From assembly GCA_963773465.1 (NCBI GenBank), contig CAVZBF010000001.1:806001-870000 (forward strand): a stretch of 64,000 bases of DNA, in the 5' to 3' direction. Source of the stretch: VBAS01 sp963773465 (lineage in GTDB: Bacteria > Bacteroidota > Bacteroidia > Chitinophagales > Chitinophagaceae). The notes under the pieces were generated by a model. It was not told the DNA's origin and did not search any database. It was given only the letters and a program-made list of their open reading frames with translations. Both the position numbers and the translations under genes were made by a program. The first letter of the stretch is position 1; each line of letters opens with the position of its first letter. This document shows positions 43,826 through 51,480 of the stretch, one piece after another.

Positions 43826-43930
43826 ATCCCGATAATTATCGGGAGCGACGCTATTGTTGAATAGCGAAGAGAACCCTGAATGGAGCGTCGCAACGATGCT
43901 TAATAGTAGTAATTAAGCTGGCTACATAAT
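43826..43930. repeat. Intergenic repeat with GCGTCGCAAC core, copy B
   Basis: Partner of the copy at 17086-17190. Its 5' end is merged with the palindrome TCCCGATAATTATCGGGA. Arms AGCGACGCT and GGAGCGTCGC can pair around the middle. It ends 11 bases before the stop of the S1/P1 nuclease gene. Confidence 0.7.
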
Positions 43931-43941
43931 CCTTTTACTTA

Positions 43942-44736
43942 TTATCCAAAGATCGAATTCAATAAACCGGCAAGACGAATACCACCTTTCAGCAATTGAC
44001 CGTTCAGCATTTCTATGTAATCAAAATTATAGCGGAAGCTAAGCCGTTGATTCGGTTGAGTAACTCCGCTATAAATTTTGCCGGCAAGCTGGTATGATTC
44101 AAAGAACCATTCATTCACCGGTTGCGCCTGCCATTGCTGACGCTGTGCCTTTGTAGCATGATTGATCGCTTTCGCATATTCTGTATAACTGAGATTTTGC
44201 GATCCGATCAGTTTTTCATCCCACACACTGTGCAGGTTCGTTGAATCGCCAAACCACAATACACGGATACGGTTGCCGCCAAGATCTTCAAGTCTTCCTA
44301 CATGTAATGGCTGGTGAATGTCTCCCACGATGTGTATCAGCAACCGCAGGTACATTTGTTTTTTTTCAGGAGCCAGTTGTTTATTCTTTAGTTCAGCAAT
44401 TAAAAAATTAAGTTTTGTATAAGCATCAGTAATTGTATCGTTCTGCAGGAAGCCGTTGAATTCGGCCTGCGATAAACCCTGCTTAACATTTACATAATGC
44501 CAGGGACTCAAATAATTATACGTGGAATCGGATTTGATAAAATCAGCCCAGTTACTGCTTATGGCAATTGATTCGGTGCCGAGAATTTCAAGAATGGCCT
44601 TTCTTGTTTTACTATTAAGATAGCTGTCGGCAATTTCTCCTACTACACGATGACCTGTTTGTCCCCACCATGCAAATGAAGAAATGGACGCTGCCATAAA
44701 GGTTATTATGAGCGATAAGGTTTTAAGACTCTTCAT
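43942..44736 (-). CDS. S1/P1-type nuclease, zinc dependent, exported
   Basis: 264 residues with a signal peptide ending SSFA, leaving Trp (WWGQTGHR) near the mature N-terminus. In this family the N-terminal Trp and a nearby His are zinc ligands. Further motifs are LSPWHYVNV (zinc-site His), HIVGDIHQPLHVG (ligand His and Asp) and GGNRIRVLWFG. The family is a phospholipase C/P1 nuclease fold that cuts single-stranded DNA or RNA and removes 3'-phosphates. The protein is complete and presumably periplasmic. A flanking repeat lies at each end. Confidence 0.9.
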   Translation of the reverse strand: MKSLKTLSLIITFMAASISSFAWWGQTGHRVVGEIADSYLNSKTRKAILEILGTESIAISSNWADFIKSDSTYNYLSPWHYVNVKQGLSQAEFNGFLQNDTITDAYTKLNFLIAELKNKQLAPEKKQMYLRLLIHIVGDIHQPLHVGRLEDLGGNRIRVLWFGDSTNLHSVWDEKLIGSQNLSYTEYAKAINHATKAQRQQWQAQPVNEWFFESYQLAGKIYSGVTQPNQRLSFRYNFDYIEMLNGQLLKGGIRLAGLLNSIFG

Positions 44737-44797
44737 GTGAATTGATTTAGTTAGCTAAGATAGCATTCGTTACTTATGTTCTTTTTGCCTTTATGGG

Positions 44798-44818
44798 TAA
44801 CTATATACCTGTTAGACC
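44798..44818. repeat. 21-bp motif shared with 28893-28913
   Basis: See the copy at 28893. Here it lies between the nuclease start and the 3' end of the chaperone gene of the TAC-like cassette, on the border of an accessory-looking segment. Confidence 0.5.
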
Positions 44819-44864
44819 ATGACAAATAAAAAATAAATAGTCCCAACTAATATATATTTACCGG

Positions 44865-45317
44865 TTACTTGTTTTCTTGCTTAGCTTCTTCGGTGCTTTT
44901 TTCTTTTTTTAAAGATGCCATTTGAACCACTGGCATTATTGCATTATTTAAATAAGTTCCTCTAAACTCTGCAAACATTACACCTCTTGTAGTTGAAATT
45001 GCGATAGGAGTTAATGCAGCCTGCAATTGTGGAGGAACATGATATAAGCCTTTCTCATTTAGTACTATGTGTTTTTCAAAATTCTCAATTTCAAATAAAC
45101 AAGAAACGCCTATGCTGCCAACCTCCATAGGTTCATCACCTGCACTAATCTTTATAGCAACAAACGGGAGCACCAATTTGTGTTCAGCGGAAACCTTAAA
45201 CTCAATTCGAATGTCAAAAAAAAACTGAGCCCCGACACCAGTTGACGGAAACTGAGTCATGGTTTTATAGACGATTTCAATCCCTGCTATGCGGTATCTT
45301 ATTGATTCATTTTCCAT
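44865..45317 (-). CDS. SecB-like chaperone of a toxin-antitoxin-chaperone cassette
   Basis: 150 residues from ATG 45317 (a longer frame to 45440 overlaps the antitoxin and lacks support). The fold looks SecB-like: amphipathic strands (GVGAQFFFDIRIEFKVS, PFVAIKISAG, GVSCLFEIENFEKHI) and then PPQLQAALTPIAISTTRG, followed by FRGTYLNNAIMPVV. This parallels the SecB segment in which the final helices and the ARGTFPQL-type stretch occur. It follows the HTH gene by 11 bases as the third gene on the operon, the order of TAC systems. The role proposed is to bind the antitoxin's C-terminal tail and keep it stable. The tail after ~135 is charged. Confidence 0.65.
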   Translation of the reverse strand: MENESIRYRIAGIEIVYKTMTQFPSTGVGAQFFFDIRIEFKVSAEHKLVLPFVAIKISAGDEPMEVGSIGVSCLFEIENFEKHIVLNEKGLYHVPPQLQAALTPIAISTTRGVMFAEFRGTYLNNAIMPVVQMASLKKEKSTEEAKQENK

Positions 45318-45328
45318 TGATAAATATA

Positions 45329-45808
45329 TTATGCCGCTTTTAAGGGGTATGGGACAGACTGAGAAGGATGATTTGATACCGGTAATTCGTTTACGAAAAT
45401 TTCTGCGGTTTTTAAATCCTGAAAATAATTTACAGCGCACACCATAGCGGCTTGATAAACGTCTCCCACTACTTGAGTATGTGTAGTTGCTGTTTGTGAA
45501 GCAATTTGATTGAATGACGTACTATACTTGTATTCGGGGAATGAAATTAATTCAGTGCCCAATACAGTTGAAAAACTTGCAATAGTTTCTAATGTTAGAT
45601 TTTCTTTGCCTTTAACTATTTTGCTTATATGTTGTGGCGATACGCCAAGTAATCTCGCAAGATTAGCTTGGCTAAAATCTTCTTTATCCTCAATTGCTGC
45701 TAATATTCTTCGAGCAATGTTACTAGAATATCTCAACCATTTTCTATTCTTCAATCTATGATCAGCATCTTTAGACCAACTATTTTTGTTGATGTTTTGA
45801 TTATCCAT
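45329..45808 (-). CDS. HTH antitoxin with a long C-terminal extension (HigA-like)
   Basis: 159 residues. Residues ~46-88 form an XRE-type helix-turn-helix (FSQANLARLLGVSPQHISKI, then KGKENLTLETIASFSTVLG). The ~70 residues after the HTH (to 159) are hydrophobic and polar, without an obvious fold: QVVGDVYQAAMVCAVNYFQD and VNELPVSNH. A chaperone-addiction region is expected exactly there in TAC antitoxins. It starts 12 bases after the toxin stop and is followed 11 bases later by the SecB-like gene. It should repress its own operon through the palindrome at 46403. Confidence 0.7.
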   Translation of the reverse strand: MDNQNINKNSWSKDADHRLKNRKWLRYSSNIARRILAAIEDKEDFSQANLARLLGVSPQHISKIVKGKENLTLETIASFSTVLGTELISFPEYKYSTSFNQIASQTATTHTQVVGDVYQAAMVCAVNYFQDLKTAEIFVNELPVSNHPSQSVPYPLKAA

Positions 45809-45820
45809 GTTTTCAATTTT

Positions 45821-46399
45821 TTAACTTGTTAATAAACCCTCTCTTGATGAAATTCCTTCTGTCTTTAAATAATCTTGCAATCTTTCTAATTTCGGTATTT
45901 CCTTTTCTAATTCTGTTTCTTGCATCCTATCCGTTAGCTTTATTCCCCCACCTGTAATTATAAAACAGCCATCATCTAATCTTATTGCATATATTCTTAA
46001 CATTGAATTTGCCATATATGGTCGAGCCTTACGATGTGCTGCATTTCTACGCTTATGAATAAATTCGTTTTTATGTAGATGTTCAAAGACCTCATCTAAG
46101 TTGGTATTTTCATAACCAGGATGTTTTGTTTCTATGTACTTTAATTCAAGTTCAAAATCTTCTGCTTCGTCTAAAACTTGATCTATTGCATCGTTTATTG
46201 CAATCCCTTTCCAAATAGGGTCGAGGAGGTCTTTCTGATGGGATATAAAAAAATTTTGTAAATATTGTGTATCGTTCCATAAATCAAATAATTGCTTAAA
46301 AACATTCGAGGCCTCTTCTCCATGCCCCGGATAAATAACAGCCCAAAGATTACAATCCTCGGCCTTAATATCGCCCTCAAAAATAGGAACAATTTTCAT
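45821..46399 (-). CDS. Putative toxin of a toxin-antitoxin-chaperone cassette
   Basis: 192 residues, cytoplasmic. Two parts: an N-terminal region (FKQLFDLWNDTQYLQNFFIS and ending near residue 110) and a basic C-terminal region with KRRNAAHRKARPY then LRIYAIRLDDGCFIITGG, GIKLTDRMQE (~133-162) and a leucine-rich helix (ELEKEIPKLERLQDYLKTEG). The latter is the conserved part of a family often paired with HTH genes in Bacteroidota, as far as I recall. The RIYAIR strand recalls the RelE/HigB type. No measured toxicity is claimed. First gene of the cassette, behind the operator. Confidence 0.55.
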   Translation of the reverse strand: MKIVPIFEGDIKAEDCNLWAVIYPGHGEEASNVFKQLFDLWNDTQYLQNFFISHQKDLLDPIWKGIAINDAIDQVLDEAEDFELELKYIETKHPGYENTNLDEVFEHLHKNEFIHKRRNAAHRKARPYMANSMLRIYAIRLDDGCFIITGGGIKLTDRMQETELEKEIPKLERLQDYLKTEGISSREGLLTS

Positions 46400-46402
46400 A
46401 TT

Positions 46403-46420
46403 ATCAACTTATAGGTTGAT
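46403..46420 (-). promoter_or_regulatory. Autoregulatory operator of the toxin-antitoxin-chaperone operon
   Basis: ATCAAC-TTATAG-GTTGAT is an 18-bp near-palindrome immediately upstream of the toxin start (4 bases separate them). On the minus strand it overlaps a possible -7 box (TATAAGTTG) with a TTG element ~18 bases earlier. An HTH antitoxin bound there would block the promoter. Confidence 0.6.
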
Positions 46421-46525
46421 TTTTTGCAAAACAATAGTATATTTGCGACCCCTTTTTTTACAAATTATGGCCCGTTTGCATAGTTAGTGAATTTGGGATT
46501 TCAAAGAAGAATGAAATTCCTTCAT

Positions 46526-46760
46526 GTTCTTTTTGCCTTGATGCAAAAAGAACCAAAAAGATCATCCGCCTCCGGCGGACCGCCGGCCGGGCAGGCCAAC
46601 GCACATGAGCAGTCCTTATGTTTTGTAAATACATTCTTGCATCGGAATGAAAAGACGAAGGTGTTGCATCGTGCTCTTCGAAACTCATGAAGGCGCTGTC
46701 TTTTTCGTTTGCATTCATTAAATGCGTTGTTGTTTTCAGGTCGACGAAAAAGAAGGCGCT
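46526..46760 (+). repeat. Structured 235-bp repeat, copy 4 of 5
   Basis: All elements are present: hairpin GTTCTTTTTGC then GCAAAAAGAAC, GC-rich CCGCCTCCGGCGG, GCAGGCCAACGCACATGA, and GGCGCTGTCTTTTTCG facing CGACGAAAAAGAAGGCGC. It borders the TAC-like cassette upstream. Between this copy and the next (46761-47094) there is no convincing gene. Confidence 0.9.
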
Positions 46761-47094
46761 AATGCTTTATTCATAATTGATGCAATAGGGAATAGCAGGT
46801 GGTTTAGCACCTTGTTCCGTCCCGATACAAAACTTACTGCCTATTTAAAGAATGCAAGGACGGAACACAGCGGCTTTCGGGTTTACAATTAAATACGAAG
46901 CAAACACTTCGTCCTTAAAATTTCCAATGAATTTGATGTTCGCAATGGCCAATTCGTCAGAAGAAATTTTGAAGTAGGAGAAATGTGCCGCATCGAATTG
47001 TCCTTGAATTTTCTTTTGTTTCTCTTCTTGTTTAAAGGCAAAGAAAAGAAAGTGGTTTAATGAGTTTTGAAACAAAAAATGAAATTTATTTTAT

Positions 47095-47328
47095 GTTCTT
47101 TTTGCCTTGATGCAAAAAGAACCAAAAAAATCAACCCCAGCCCGAAGCGCCGCCGGCCGGGCAGCCCAGCGCACATGAACAGTCATTATACTTGTAAATA
47201 CATTTTTTATTGAGCTGATAGGACGAACACTTCGATTCGTGCTTTTCGAAACTCAAATAGGCGCTGTCTTTTTCGTTTGCATGCTTTAAACATGATGATG
47301 AAATATAGAAGACGAAAAAGAAGGCGCT
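47095..47328 (+). repeat. Structured 235-bp repeat, copy 5 of 5
   Basis: The same layout as copy 4, with a different GC-rich patch (GCCCGAAGCGCCGCCGGCCG) and GCAGCCCAGCGCACATGAAC. The 3' stem is CTGTCTTTTTCG with AAGACGAAAAAGAAGGCGC. It lies 94 bases before the VOC gene. Confidence 0.9.
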
Positions 47329-47422
47329 TGTAATTACCTGAGAGCCCAACATGATTTGGGATTTCGATATTTTTTATCTTAGCTTTAGCCGGACATTATT
47401 TTCAACTTATAATCATTGAGCC

Positions 47423-47860
47423 ATGGCAATCCTAAACATCTACCTGACATTTGATGGTAATTGCGAAGAAGCGTTTAACTTCTACAAATCTGTATTCGGG
47501 GGCGAGTTTCCATATATAGGCCGCTTCAAAGATATGCCTCCCGGTGAAGGTGATGGCAAACTTGAGCCTGGTGAAGAAAACAGGATCATGCATGTATCAT
47601 TACCAATTAGTAAAGAAACCAGGCTGATGGGCAGCGATACCGCCGGAGAATGGGGCGCCAATTATTTGAAGGGTAATAACTTTACGATATCTATCACTGC
47701 CGAAAACAAAGCTGAAGCAGAAAAACTATTCAACGGACTTTCCGCCGCCGGCAAAGTAACAATGCCTTTGAGTAAAACATTCTGGAGTGAGTGCTTCGGA
47801 ACATTCACTGATAAGTTTGGCATCAACTGGATGGTAAGTGTCGAGCAAACGCAACAATAA
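47423..47860 (+). CDS. PhnB-type VOC-family protein
   Basis: 145 residues of the PhnB-like subgroup of the vicinal oxygen chelate (glyoxalase/bleomycin-resistance) fold. NIYLTFDGNCEEAFNFYKSV (first beta-alpha unit), then RIMHVSLPISKETRLMGSD and NNFTISITAENKAEAEKLFN, closing with GTFTDKFGINWMVS, the family's FG-x-x-W-M/N hallmark. Two beta-alpha-beta-beta-beta modules are complete. Metal and substrate are unknown. It converges with the Gfo/Idh gene, the two ends only 11 bases apart. Confidence 0.9.
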   Translation: MAILNIYLTFDGNCEEAFNFYKSVFGGEFPYIGRFKDMPPGEGDGKLEPGEENRIMHVSLPISKETRLMGSDTAGEWGANYLKGNNFTISITAENKAEAEKLFNGLSAAGKVTMPLSKTFWSECFGTFTDKFGINWMVSVEQTQQ

Positions 47861-47871
47861 TTACATTTAAT

Positions 47872-49239
47872 TTACACATTGTCCGGCAATGGATGGATCC
47901 ATGGCGACCGGTATTTTCTCTGTAAAAGCTTTGCTGCCTCACCGTCACCAACTACTTCTTTTTTTAATGGATCGTAGATCAAAGCCCTTCCTCCCAATTG
48001 CATGGAAAGATTGGCGAGAATACAACTTGCTGTTGAGATATGTCCCTGCTCGATATCAGCAACAGGTTTAATTCCTTTATCAATAGCGTCAAGAAAGTTG
48101 AGCATGTGCAATCGTGTAGCCGGGGCAGCATTAAGTTCAATCGCCGGTTCATTCAGATCTTCCGGATATTTTTCTTTTTCAAAAACAACATCGGCATGTA
48201 TCTTTTCCCGTTTATCTGCCGGTATAAAATCATACTTCATCGTGCTGCCGCACAATGTTCCTTTATCACCAAATATCTTAAATGACCATGGATATTCAGG
48301 ATCGGCAGGAGTGCCCCAGCTGCGGTGTTGCCATACACAATTCAATCCTTCATATTCAAATATTGCAGTCTGCGTATCGGCAATATTGCTTTTACCTGTT
48401 TTATCATTATAGATTCCGCCTGTTGAGCTGATCCGTTTTGGCCAGCCAAGATCCAGCATCCATCTTACTGTATCAAACATATGAATGCACATATCACCCA
48501 TGATGCCATTGCCATATTCCATAAATGTTCGCCACCAGCGTATATGCGGCAAACCATCATAAGGCCGCAACGGCGCTGGGCCGGTCCACATATCATAATC
48601 AAAAAAATCGGGCACCGGCTGTACTGCAGGATTTCCATTGTTGCGCATATGATAATAACAGCACATTTCAACATGAGAAACTTTTCCAAGCAATCCTGCA
48701 TCTACAATATTTTTCTTTGCCTCCATAAGATGCGGTGTGCTTCTGCGTTGTGTACCCACCTGCACTACACGCTTATATTTTCTTGCAGCGGCAAGCATTG
48801 CTTCACCTTCCAGCACATCAACACTGATCGGTTTTTGTACATAAACATGGGCACCGGCTTTTATCGCGTCGATCGTAGTTAGTGCATGCCAATGATCAGG
48901 TGTGCCTATCAATACTATTTCCGGTTTTTGTTCTGATAATAATTTCCTGTAATCACGATACAGAACCGGCTTCTTATTATTTTTCTGACGCTGGCTTACC
49001 ATCTCTGCGGCCTTATCAAGCTGCTGTTGGTCCACATCGCAAAGCGCTACTACATCAACGGCTGCTACCTGCATCAGCCGGAACAGATCGCTTTTGCCAT
49101 ACCAGCCGGTGCCGATCAATGCTACTCTGCGGATTGGTGCCGGTGAAAAAAGATTGAAACTGCCTGCATTCAATGCAGCGAAAGCTAATGCAGATGAAGT
49201 ATCGAGTATAAACCTGCGGCGGTCAATTTTGTTTTTCAT
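47872..49239 (-). CDS. Tat-exported Gfo/Idh/MocA-family oxidoreductase
   Basis: 455 residues with a Tat signal (MKNKIDRRRFILDTSSAL). The Rossmann fold is clear: RVALIGTGWYGKSDLFRLMQ, VVALCDVDQQQLDKA, VLIGTPDHWHALTTIDAI, then AGAHVYVQKPISVDVLEGE (the family's EKP-type motif). The active-site segment IMGDMCIHMFDTVRWML carries the conserved His/Asp. Likely a periplasmic NAD(P)-dependent sugar oxidoreductase. GMC oxidoreductase and isomerase-like genes follow nearby but not in the same operon, which is consistent with 3-keto-sugar chemistry as an inference. Confidence 0.9.
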   Translation of the reverse strand: MKNKIDRRRFILDTSSALAFAALNAGSFNLFSPAPIRRVALIGTGWYGKSDLFRLMQVAAVDVVALCDVDQQQLDKAAEMVSQRQKNNKKPVLYRDYRKLLSEQKPEIVLIGTPDHWHALTTIDAIKAGAHVYVQKPISVDVLEGEAMLAAARKYKRVVQVGTQRRSTPHLMEAKKNIVDAGLLGKVSHVEMCCYYHMRNNGNPAVQPVPDFFDYDMWTGPAPLRPYDGLPHIRWWRTFMEYGNGIMGDMCIHMFDTVRWMLDLGWPKRISSTGGIYNDKTGKSNIADTQTAIFEYEGLNCVWQHRSWGTPADPEYPWSFKIFGDKGTLCGSTMKYDFIPADKREKIHADVVFEKEKYPEDLNEPAIELNAAPATRLHMLNFLDAIDKGIKPVADIEQGHISTASCILANLSMQLGGRALIYDPLKKEVVGDGEAAKLLQRKYRSPWIHPLPDNV

Positions 49240-49375
49240 AAAACAACCATTAAAGCGTAGGGATACTTAAAGATAGTAAGAATGATGAGGTGGTGATACT
49301 TTAATCATTAAGGCGTTTATTTAGTCACCCGGGAAAATATTAAGTGAATCTGTAGCAAAGCAGCAGATCCACCTC

Positions 49376-49506
49376 AACCTTATTACCTTAGTAAAATAAG
49401 TTATTTTTTAAAGATACCTTATTAACTTATTAAACAGTTTAGGGTTCAGCGGATAAGGTAATAAGGTTTTTACTTTTTTATCTTATGTTACTAAGGTAAT
49501 AAGGTT
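49376..49506. repeat. 131-bp inverted repeat with perfect 19-bp ends
   Basis: AACCTTATTACCTTAGTAA at 49376-49394 and its exact complement TTACTAAGGTAATAAGGTT at 49488-49506. Inside, the two halves also pair imperfectly (ATACCTTATTAACTTATT with GGATAAGGTAATAAGG), so almost the whole element can fold into one hairpin. No coding. It lies in the 430-base gap between the Gfo/Idh start and the OmpA end; the gap holds no other gene. Confidence 0.9.
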
Positions 49507-49617
49507 AGCAGTACAAATGCCTTGGTTCCCCATCCGGAAACTGTGCCTCACGACGGGGCAGCCAGGAAAAAAAGAATTAAACTTAATATTGCCCGGCCCG
49601 ATTTTCGGCTATAAAAA

Positions 49618-49647
49618 AAGGAGATTGAATTTTTCTTCAATCTCCTT
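49618..49647 (-). terminator. Rho-independent terminator of the OmpA gene
   Basis: On the minus strand AAGGAGATTGAA-GAAAAA-TTCAATCTCCTT followed by TTTTTTAT: a perfect 12-bp stem and a U-tract, ending 23 bases after the OmpA stop codon. Confidence 0.92.
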
Positions 49648-49669
49648 ACAATTAATCGGCATCTGCTAT

Positions 49670-51040
49670 TTAATAAACAACTTTTATTTCTACCCTGCGG
49701 TTTTTGGTACGGCCAGCCGCAGTATTATTATCTGCTATCGGCATTGTTGAAGCAAACCCTTCGGTCTCGATGCGGTCTGCACTGATACCTTTGCTAACTA
49801 AATAAGTTTTAATTGCATTGGCACGGCTTTCACTTAATGTTTCGGCATTTTTTTCAGTATTATCTGCATGCCCTTCCACTCTAAGTTTCATTTCAGGATG
49901 TTCATTCAACACTTTTACAACCTGGTTCAATGAAGTGTTAGATGTTGTGGAAAGTTTCGCGCTGCTCATTGCGAATGAAATCTTCTGTGCTGAAGCGCTA
50001 AGCATTTTACTTACTTCCGGAGGAACTTCAGGACATCCATTATTCTTAGCTACGCCTGCTACATCCGGGCATTTATCTTCTTCATCACTGATGCCATCAT
50101 TATCCCTGTCTGTGATCGGGCAACCATTTCTGTTTGCAGGACCTGCCTGGTTAGGGCATTTATCCAGTTCATCATTGATGCCATCACCATCACTATCGGG
50201 TATCGGGCAACCATCGTATTTTGCTGTTCCTTTCTCATTAGGACATTTATCCAGTTCATCATTGATGCCATCACCATCACTATCGGGTATCGGGCAACCA
50301 TTATATTTTGCTGTTCCTTTCTCGTTGGGGCATTTATCCAGATCATCAGTAATTCCGTCGCCATCAGTATCCACCGGTGCCGGTGGTAATGGAGTAGGAG
50401 CTGCCTGGTATGCACGTTCAGTTGATTTACCAAATAATCTCAATTTCAAACCAGCCTGGATGTTGCGGTTCATAAATTCAGTTCCTGTACCATGAATGTT
50501 TACCGCATTCATATTTGTAAGACCATGCATATAGCGGCCAAAGATGGTTACCCTGTTATAAGGAAATAACTCAAAGCCACCAACCAGAGAAATACTGGTT
50601 TGTTTGATATGCTCTTTCTCTACGCCGGTATTTATATCGTCTTCAATAGAAGCGAAGAAATCAAATTGCGGTCCGGCTGTAATAGCAAACTTTTCACCGG
50701 CATGAAATTTTAACTGTAATGGAACCGATATATAACTGATCTCGCCATCACGCATTAACACCGGCTCCGTGTCGTCAGTTTGGTAACTATAAGAACTGAA
50801 CATTACCTGTGGTTCAAATGATAAAACTCTTCCCAATGGAAAATTTACCCATAGACCACCTGACCAACCTGTTTTAGTGTTGTAATCAATGTTGCTGGCG
50901 CCAGTGCCCCCTGCTTTAAATTTTGTGAAATTAACGGCACCAAGTAACCCGCCGGAAACAGTGCGGTTTTTAACTACGTCCTGTGCATTAATTGCAATTA
51001 TAGTAAAGCAACACAGAACAATAACAAATGCTTTTTTCAT
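49670..51040 (-). CDS. OmpA-family outer membrane protein with thrombospondin type-3 repeats
   Basis: 456 residues from ATG 51040, chosen because it begins the signal peptide (MKKAFVIVLCCFTIIAINAQ). Residues ~20-215 are an 8-strand beta-barrel (PorT/OmpA-like). Residues ~225-345 carry four calcium-binding TSP3-type repeats (DTDGDGITDDLDKCP, DSDGDGINDELDKCP twice, DRDNDGISDEEDKCP), each followed by N-x-x-G-x-A and GCP. The OmpA peptidoglycan-binding domain closes the protein (LRVEGHADNTEKNAETLSES, ANAIKTYLVSKGI, GRTKNRRVEIKVVY). Its roles are envelope anchoring and stability. A perfect terminator follows. Confidence 0.93.
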   Translation of the reverse strand: MKKAFVIVLCCFTIIAINAQDVVKNRTVSGGLLGAVNFTKFKAGGTGASNIDYNTKTGWSGGLWVNFPLGRVLSFEPQVMFSSYSYQTDDTEPVLMRDGEISYISVPLQLKFHAGEKFAITAGPQFDFFASIEDDINTGVEKEHIKQTSISLVGGFELFPYNRVTIFGRYMHGLTNMNAVNIHGTGTEFMNRNIQAGLKLRLFGKSTERAYQAAPTPLPPAPVDTDGDGITDDLDKCPNEKGTAKYNGCPIPDSDGDGINDELDKCPNEKGTAKYDGCPIPDSDGDGINDELDKCPNQAGPANRNGCPITDRDNDGISDEEDKCPDVAGVAKNNGCPEVPPEVSKMLSASAQKISFAMSSAKLSTTSNTSLNQVVKVLNEHPEMKLRVEGHADNTEKNAETLSESRANAIKTYLVSKGISADRIETEGFASTMPIADNNTAAGRTKNRRVEIKVVY

Positions 51041-51106
51041 AAAGTAAAAAATTTTAGATGATTGGAAATGATTTACACATACCTCGCGATTTTTCATGTG
51101 GACCAA

Positions 51107-51429
51107 TGACAGATTTTAATCTTGCATTTGGCTATTGGCTATAAAAATTTCTATAAAATATTTTTTATATAAAGAGCGGGTTTCAATTTCTATACCAATA
51201 GCTTTTATTTTTTGATGTTGTACAGTCTACTGTTATGCTGTTGCCACTAAATCAATATGATTAAGCGAAAAAGATGTGTCAAAAAAAAACCGGGTGGTTG
51301 TACACAAATGAAATGATCGGTTGTGCTTTTGTGGTATGTTATATTCATTCTTTTTTTAGAAAATAGAAATATAGGAGAATTACTCATGGTCCGTGATTAA
51401 ACATTAGTTTTTCGGGTTTTATTCTTAGC
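51107..51429. other. Intergenic stretch, nothing recognised
   Basis: AT-rich divergent region between the OmpA gene and the metzincin-like gene. No repeat, terminator or gene that I can support; promoters for both directions are presumably here. Confidence 0.4.
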
Positions 51430-51480
51430 TTGATCGAAAGAATAACGAATGAAGAAATTGCAGAGTTTAATCAGTTCATA

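Noticed and set aside
46845..47075. Minus-strand 76-residue ORF between repeat copies 4 and 5
   Set aside because: A plausible peptide (ending NPKAAVFRPCIL), but alone, with no recognisable family, no start context and lying between repeats. It could be a gene remnant; not enough to call it.
49818..50495. 225-residue plus-strand ORF opposite the OmpA repeats
   Set aside because: Low-complexity reverse reading of the TSP3 repeat DNA (repeated SSSLMPSPSLSGIGQP); it has no independent support.
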